A stretch of DNA of 7,919 bases from CALKMS01 sp036796755. Lineage in GTDB: Bacteria; Actinomycetota; Aquicultoria; SKW223; CALKMS01. The stretch spans positions 1 through 7,919 of the forward strand of contig DAIRCJ010000062.1 of assembly GCA_036796755.1 (NCBI GenBank), given 5' to 3'. Positions 4,901-7,919 of this stretch are shown here, in pieces (within the stretch, counting starts at the first letter, position 1; every line of letters begins with the position of its first letter). The position numbers and the translations under genes were made by a program. Under the pieces are notes generated by a model. That model was not told the DNA's origin. It did not search any database and worked only from the letters and a program-made list of their open reading frames with translations.

Positions 4901-7477
4901 TCAAGTTGAAAAGGTAAAGGCGCCGTTTTTCCAGTCAAAAACAACTTTTCCTTCTTTTAGCTCTCCTTTTATCAGAGCTTTAGCTAAATTATTAACCAGC
5001 TCGCGCTGGATAACTCTTTTTAAGGGACGGGCACCAAAAGTGGGATCAAAACCGGCTTCAGCCAGCTTTTCCCGCGCTTTTCTGGTAACTTCCAGTTCAA
5101 TTCCTTTCTCTTTCAGGGTTTCTCTCAAGCGATTAAGCTGGATGTCAACGATTTTTAGCAGGTCCTCGCGGGTAAGAGGATTAAAAACTACTATTTCGTC
5201 TAAGCGATTGAGAAACTCAGGCCGGAAAGTAAGTTTTAAAAGCTCGTCTATTTTTTCTTTAAGTTTTTGCCGCTCTTCCCGGCCGTAATCGTAAATCAAT
5301 TCGCTTCCCAGATTGGAAGTCATAATTATCACCGTGTTTTTGAAATCAACTGTTCGACCGTGACCATCGGTTAAGCGTCCTTCATCAAGAACCTGAAGTA
5401 AAAGATTGAAAACTTCAGGATGAGCTTTCTCGATCTCATCAAGCAAAATTACAGTGTATGGGCGACGGCGAACGGCTTCGGTAAGCTGACCACCTTCCTC
5501 ATAGCCCACATAACCTGGCGGAGCGCCTATTAACCGGGCAACAGTGTGTTTTTCCATATATTCCGACATATCAATTCGAACCATAGCCTTCTCGTCATCG
5601 AAGAGGAACTCAGCCAGAGCTTTAGCCAGTTCGGTTTTGCCCACTCCGGTTGGTCCAAGAAAAAGGAAAGAGCCAACAGGTCGGTTGGGCTCGGCTAAAC
5701 CGGCTCGCCCCCGGCGAATGGCATCGGAAACCAGGCGAATAGCCTCGTCCTGCCCCACCACTCGCTCTTTTAACCGCTCTTCCATATGAACCAGTTTCTC
5801 GCTTTCTGCTTCCATTAAGCGGGTCAGGGGTATGCCGGTCCACTTAGAAACTATTTCTAAAACATCTTGTTCGTCAACTTCTTCCTTAAGCATTCTACCG
5901 GCTTTTTGAATCTCAGCCAGCTTCTTCTCCTCTTCTTTTAACTTCTTTTCCAGCTCCAGCAACTCGCCGTAACGCAGGCGAGCCACCCTTTCGAAATCTC
6001 CCTCTCTTTCTGCTTTTTCTTCTTCTCTCTTTTTCTCTTCAATAGTCTCTTTGAGCGAGCGGATTCGCATAATCACTTCCTTTTCTCTTTGCCATCTCTC
6101 TTCCAGCTTTTCCAGCTCAGCTCTTATTCTCTCCTTTTCTTTTTCCAGCTTTTCCAGACGTTCTTTTGATTTGGGATCTTTTTCTTTCCTTAAGGCTGTT
6201 GCTTCAATTTCCAGCTGGTTTTGTTTTCTTTTAAGTTCGTCAATTTCAGTGGGAAGGCTATCAATTTCCATTCGCAAGCGGGAGGCAGCCTCATCAATTA
6301 AATCAATAGCTTTATCAGGCAAAAAGCGGTCGCTTATATAGCGATTTGAATAAACAGCGGCGGCAACTAAAGCCGGGTCGGTAATTTTTACCCCGTGGTG
6401 GACTTCATAACGCTCTTTTAAGCCCCGCAAAATGGCAATAGTATCCTCAACTGAAGGCTCACGAACTATAATCGGTTGGAACCTCCGCTCCAAGGCCGCA
6501 TCTTTCTCAATATGTTTTCGATACTCATCCAGAGTTGTTGCTCCCACTACTCGCAGCTCCCCCCGGGCTAAAAGGGGCTTAAACATATTAGCAGCATCAA
6601 CTGCTCCTTCAGCCGCACCGGCTCCGACTAAAGTATGAAGCTCATCAATGAACAAAATTATTTCCCCTTCAGCTTGCTGAATTTCTTTCAAAACAGCTTT
6701 AACTCTTTCCTCAAACTCTCCCCGATACTTGGTACCAGCTACCAGGGAACCGATATCTAGAGCTAAAACTCGCTTATTCTTCAACCCCTCAGGGACATCG
6801 CCAGCCACTATTCTCTGAGCCAGCCCTTCGGCAATAGCCGTTTTTCCCACCCCCGGCTCGCCAATTAAAACCGGGTTGTTCTTGGTTCGGCGGGAAAGAA
6901 CCTGAATTACTCTTCTTATCTCTTCATCTCGGCCAATAACCGGATCCAGCTTACCCCGACGAGCCAGCTCGGTTAAGTCACGGGTAAATTTCTCTAAGGA
7001 CTGGTACTTTTCTTCAGCATTCGGGTCGGTTACCCGGTGAGGACCTCTTATCTCAGCAATGATTTGAAGAAGTTTTTGATAGTCCAGTCCTTTTTTCTTC
7101 AGCCAGCGCGAAGGGAATCCATCGCGGCTCTGGGCTAAAGAAAGAAGCAAATGCTCAGTGCTTACATACTCGTCCTTGAGCTCGGAAGCAATTTGAAAGG
7201 AACGGTCAAGAACAGCCTGAAGCTCAGAAGAAAGGTACTGACCGGCTCCAGTGGAAACCTGAGGTCTTTTTTCTAATTCTTCCTCTACTTCCCGAGCTAA
7301 CTGAGAAGAAGAAAGCTCCGCTCTTTTAAGAATTTCAGGAACAACTCCATCCTCGCTTTCCAGTAAAGCCAGAAGTAGGTGTTCAGGACTGATCTCATGA
7401 TGGTTAAAACTTACCGCCTTTCGACGGGCTAAATCCAGTGCTTCCTGAGCTTTATAAGTAAACTTATCCAGCCTCAC
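4901..7477 (-). CDS. clpB: ClpB, ATP-dependent protein disaggregase (Hsp100)
   Basis: This 858-aa protein has the length and architecture of ClpB (E. coli ClpB is 857 aa). Family role: a cytoplasmic hexamer that, with DnaK/DnaJ/GrpE, pulls polypeptides out of aggregates. Domains: two Clp-N repeats (about 1-145); AAA+ module 1 with Walker A GEPGVGKT (206-213), pore loop KYRGEFE (250-256), Walker B ILFIDE (274-279) and ERRFQ (330-334); the long charged coiled-coil middle domain (about 405-525); AAA+ module 2 with Walker A GPTGVGKT (608-615), pore loop GYVGYEEGG (655-663), Walker B VILLDE (676-681) and sensor-2 motif GARPLKR (815-821). The full-length middle domain separates it from ClpA and ClpC. 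All key ATPase residues are intact. It starts at GTG 7477 with AGGAGGT six bases upstream; the start sharing a base with the hspR stop suggests coupled translation. It is probably controlled by HspR at a promoter outside the window. Confidence 0.98.
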   Translation of the reverse strand: MRLDKFTYKAQEALDLARRKAVSFNHHEISPEHLLLALLESEDGVVPEILKRAELSSSQLAREVEEELEKRPQVSTGAGQYLSSELQAVLDRSFQIASELKDEYVSTEHLLLSLAQSRDGFPSRWLKKKGLDYQKLLQIIAEIRGPHRVTDPNAEEKYQSLEKFTRDLTELARRGKLDPVIGRDEEIRRVIQVLSRRTKNNPVLIGEPGVGKTAIAEGLAQRIVAGDVPEGLKNKRVLALDIGSLVAGTKYRGEFEERVKAVLKEIQQAEGEIILFIDELHTLVGAGAAEGAVDAANMFKPLLARGELRVVGATTLDEYRKHIEKDAALERRFQPIIVREPSVEDTIAILRGLKERYEVHHGVKITDPALVAAAVYSNRYISDRFLPDKAIDLIDEAASRLRMEIDSLPTEIDELKRKQNQLEIEATALRKEKDPKSKERLEKLEKEKERIRAELEKLEERWQREKEVIMRIRSLKETIEEKKREEEKAEREGDFERVARLRYGELLELEKKLKEEEKKLAEIQKAGRMLKEEVDEQDVLEIVSKWTGIPLTRLMEAESEKLVHMEERLKERVVGQDEAIRLVSDAIRRGRAGLAEPNRPVGSFLFLGPTGVGKTELAKALAEFLFDDEKAMVRIDMSEYMEKHTVARLIGAPPGYVGYEEGGQLTEAVRRRPYTVILLDEIEKAHPEVFNLLLQVLDEGRLTDGHGRTVDFKNTVIIMTSNLGSELIYDYGREERQKLKEKIDELLKLTFRPEFLNRLDEIVVFNPLTREDLLKIVDIQLNRLRETLKEKGIELEVTRKAREKLAEAGFDPTFGARPLKRVIQRELVNNLAKALIKGELKEGKVVFDWKNGAFTFST

Positions 7478-7866
7478 TACCAGACCTCCTTCTTAACAAT
7501 ACTTCTTTTAGTAAAAGGCATAATCTCCCGGGAAAAACTTCTTTTTACTGCCTCAATCTCTCTTTCCATCTCTCTTTTTAAACCTTCCATTAGCTTTTCC
7601 GTTTCCCGGAGTTCTCTCTCCAGCTCAACTAAACGTTCCCGCAACTCCAGAACCAGTTTCACCCCAGCTAAATTAACTCTTTCTTTCTGAGTTAAGGTTT
7701 GAATTAATCTCACTTTCTCCACATCTTCCACTGAGTAAAGCCGGGTGCCACCAGGAGTTCGGTAAGGCACCACCAGTTCCAGTCGCTCATACAGGCGAAG
7801 AGTTTGAGGATGAACCCCGGCTAAAGAAGCGGCTACGCTAATAGTATAAACACCCTTTTCTCTCAT
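7477..7866 (-). CDS. hspR: HspR, MerR-family heat-shock repressor
   Basis: This 129-aa protein has the MerR winged-helix DNA-binding domain: YTISVAASLAGVHPQTLRLY (7-26), then ERLELVVPYRTPGGTRLYSVEDVEKV. The sequence NLAGVKLVLEL (65-75) is typical of HspR rather than of metal- or drug-sensing MerR proteins. A long charged dimerisation coiled coil follows (about 70-110). Family role: HspR represses dnaK and clpB operons by binding inverted repeats called HAIR, with DnaK as co-repressor, so repression eases when DnaK is occupied by misfolded proteins. The TAG stop shares its G with the GTG start of clpB. A GAGG eight bases before the ATG at 7866 is an acceptable ribosome binding site. Whether dnaK-grpE-dnaJ precede it, as in Actinobacteria, cannot be seen. 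The usual Gly just before the NLAG motif region appears replaced (KERVNLAG), a small departure. Confidence 0.93.
   Translation of the reverse strand: MREKGVYTISVAASLAGVHPQTLRLYERLELVVPYRTPGGTRLYSVEDVEKVRLIQTLTQKERVNLAGVKLVLELRERLVELERELRETEKLMEGLKREMEREIEAVKRSFSREIMPFTKRSIVKKEVW
7484..7490 (-). promoter_or_regulatory. Ribosome binding site for the GTG start of clpB
   Basis: AGGAGGT (7490-7484) lies six bases before GTG 7477-7475, inside the last codons of hspR. It explains efficient use of a GTG start and fixes the ClpB N-terminus at MRLDKFTYKAQEAL, which matches the family. Confidence 0.8.
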
Positions 7867-7919
7867 CTTTCAAACCTCATCCCTCAAATTTCCTTCGAGG
7901 ATTAAAATTTAAAACTCCT
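7867..7919. other. Leader region upstream of hspR, cut by the window edge
   Basis: This 53-base AT-rich stretch contains the hspR ribosome binding site (GAGG, 7878-7875 on the minus strand) and a short imperfect inverted repeat, CCT-TCG-AGG (7892-7900), flanked by AAATT/AATTT. I see no HAIR-type inverted repeat (CTTGAGT-N7-ACTCAAG) and no strong promoter. The controlling site of hspR-clpB is probably further upstream, perhaps before a dnaK operon. Confidence 0.4.

Noticed and set aside
4812..4904. 31-codon N-terminal extension of the DUF4870-like protein
   Set aside because: It would cover the promoter and ribosome binding site, has no family similarity, and a strong AGGAGGG sits before the ATG at 4811.
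4869..5288. 139-codon plus-strand open frame opposite the clpB 3' end (Ser/Arg/Lys-rich product)
   Set aside because: Its Ser/Phe/Lys/Arg-rich composition is what the complement of a Glu/Leu/Lys-rich coding region gives; it lacks a ribosome binding site and ClpB motifs fully explain the other strand.
7867..7900. Possible HAIR operator before hspR (TTTGAGGGATGAGGTTTGAA on the minus strand)
   Set aside because: The two TTTGA units are direct, not inverted, repeats and do not match CTTGAGT-N7-ACTCAAG.

Overview
This window reads as a compact, gene-dense bacterial chromosome segment of moderate to low GC content, from what looks like an anaerobe and perhaps a thermophile. The anaerobe reading rests on a 2-hydroxyacyl-CoA-dehydratase-activase type iron-sulfur module. 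The hint of thermophily rests only on Lys/Glu/Arg-rich proteins. A MerR-type HspR repressor directly upstream of clpB is an arrangement known from Actinobacteria, some deep Firmicutes-like lineages and other thermophilic phyla. I cannot fix the phylum from this sequence, and the organism statement is inference.

Layout. Bases 1-225 (+) are the 3' end of a GGDEF diguanylate cyclase gene. Bases 222-3290 (-) are a tightly packed three-gene operon, read right to left: a 309-aa DUF2229/COG3580-like protein (A), a 385-aa COG3581-like protein (B) and a BadF/HgdC-type ATPase activase (C). A and B are visibly paralogous and carry matching sets of three cysteines; C has the nucleotide-binding and cluster-cysteine motifs of the activase family plus a five-cysteine tail. 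A 70-bp gap with overlapping divergent promoter-like boxes separates this operon from an apbE-like flavin transferase gene (3361-4404, +), whose transcript would be nearly leaderless. On the minus strand follow a small DUF4870-like membrane protein (4401-4811) with its own good sigma-A-type promoter, then clpB (4901-7477) and hspR (7477-7866), which overlap by one base and form a heat-shock unit whose upstream part lies outside the window.

How the genes work together. hspR-clpB is a protein-quality-control unit: HspR probably represses the operon it sits in, and ClpB is the ATP-driven disaggregase. A, B and C look like an ATP-driven low-potential electron-transfer system: C would be the [4Fe-4S] reductase and A/B the iron-sulfur acceptor, possibly a heterodimer. 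No gene for a defined acyl-CoA substrate lies next to it, so its reaction is unknown. The divergent ApbE-like protein could belong to the same redox theme, but that is only inferred from position.

No rRNA, tRNA, CRISPR array, insertion sequence or convincing intrinsic terminator was found. Both convergent gene pairs overlap at their stop codons, so no intergenic DNA is available there for a terminator. There is no gene-free stretch longer than 300 bases; the gaps are 70 bp (3291-3360), 89 bp (4812-4900) and at least 53 bp (7867-7919, cut by the window edge).
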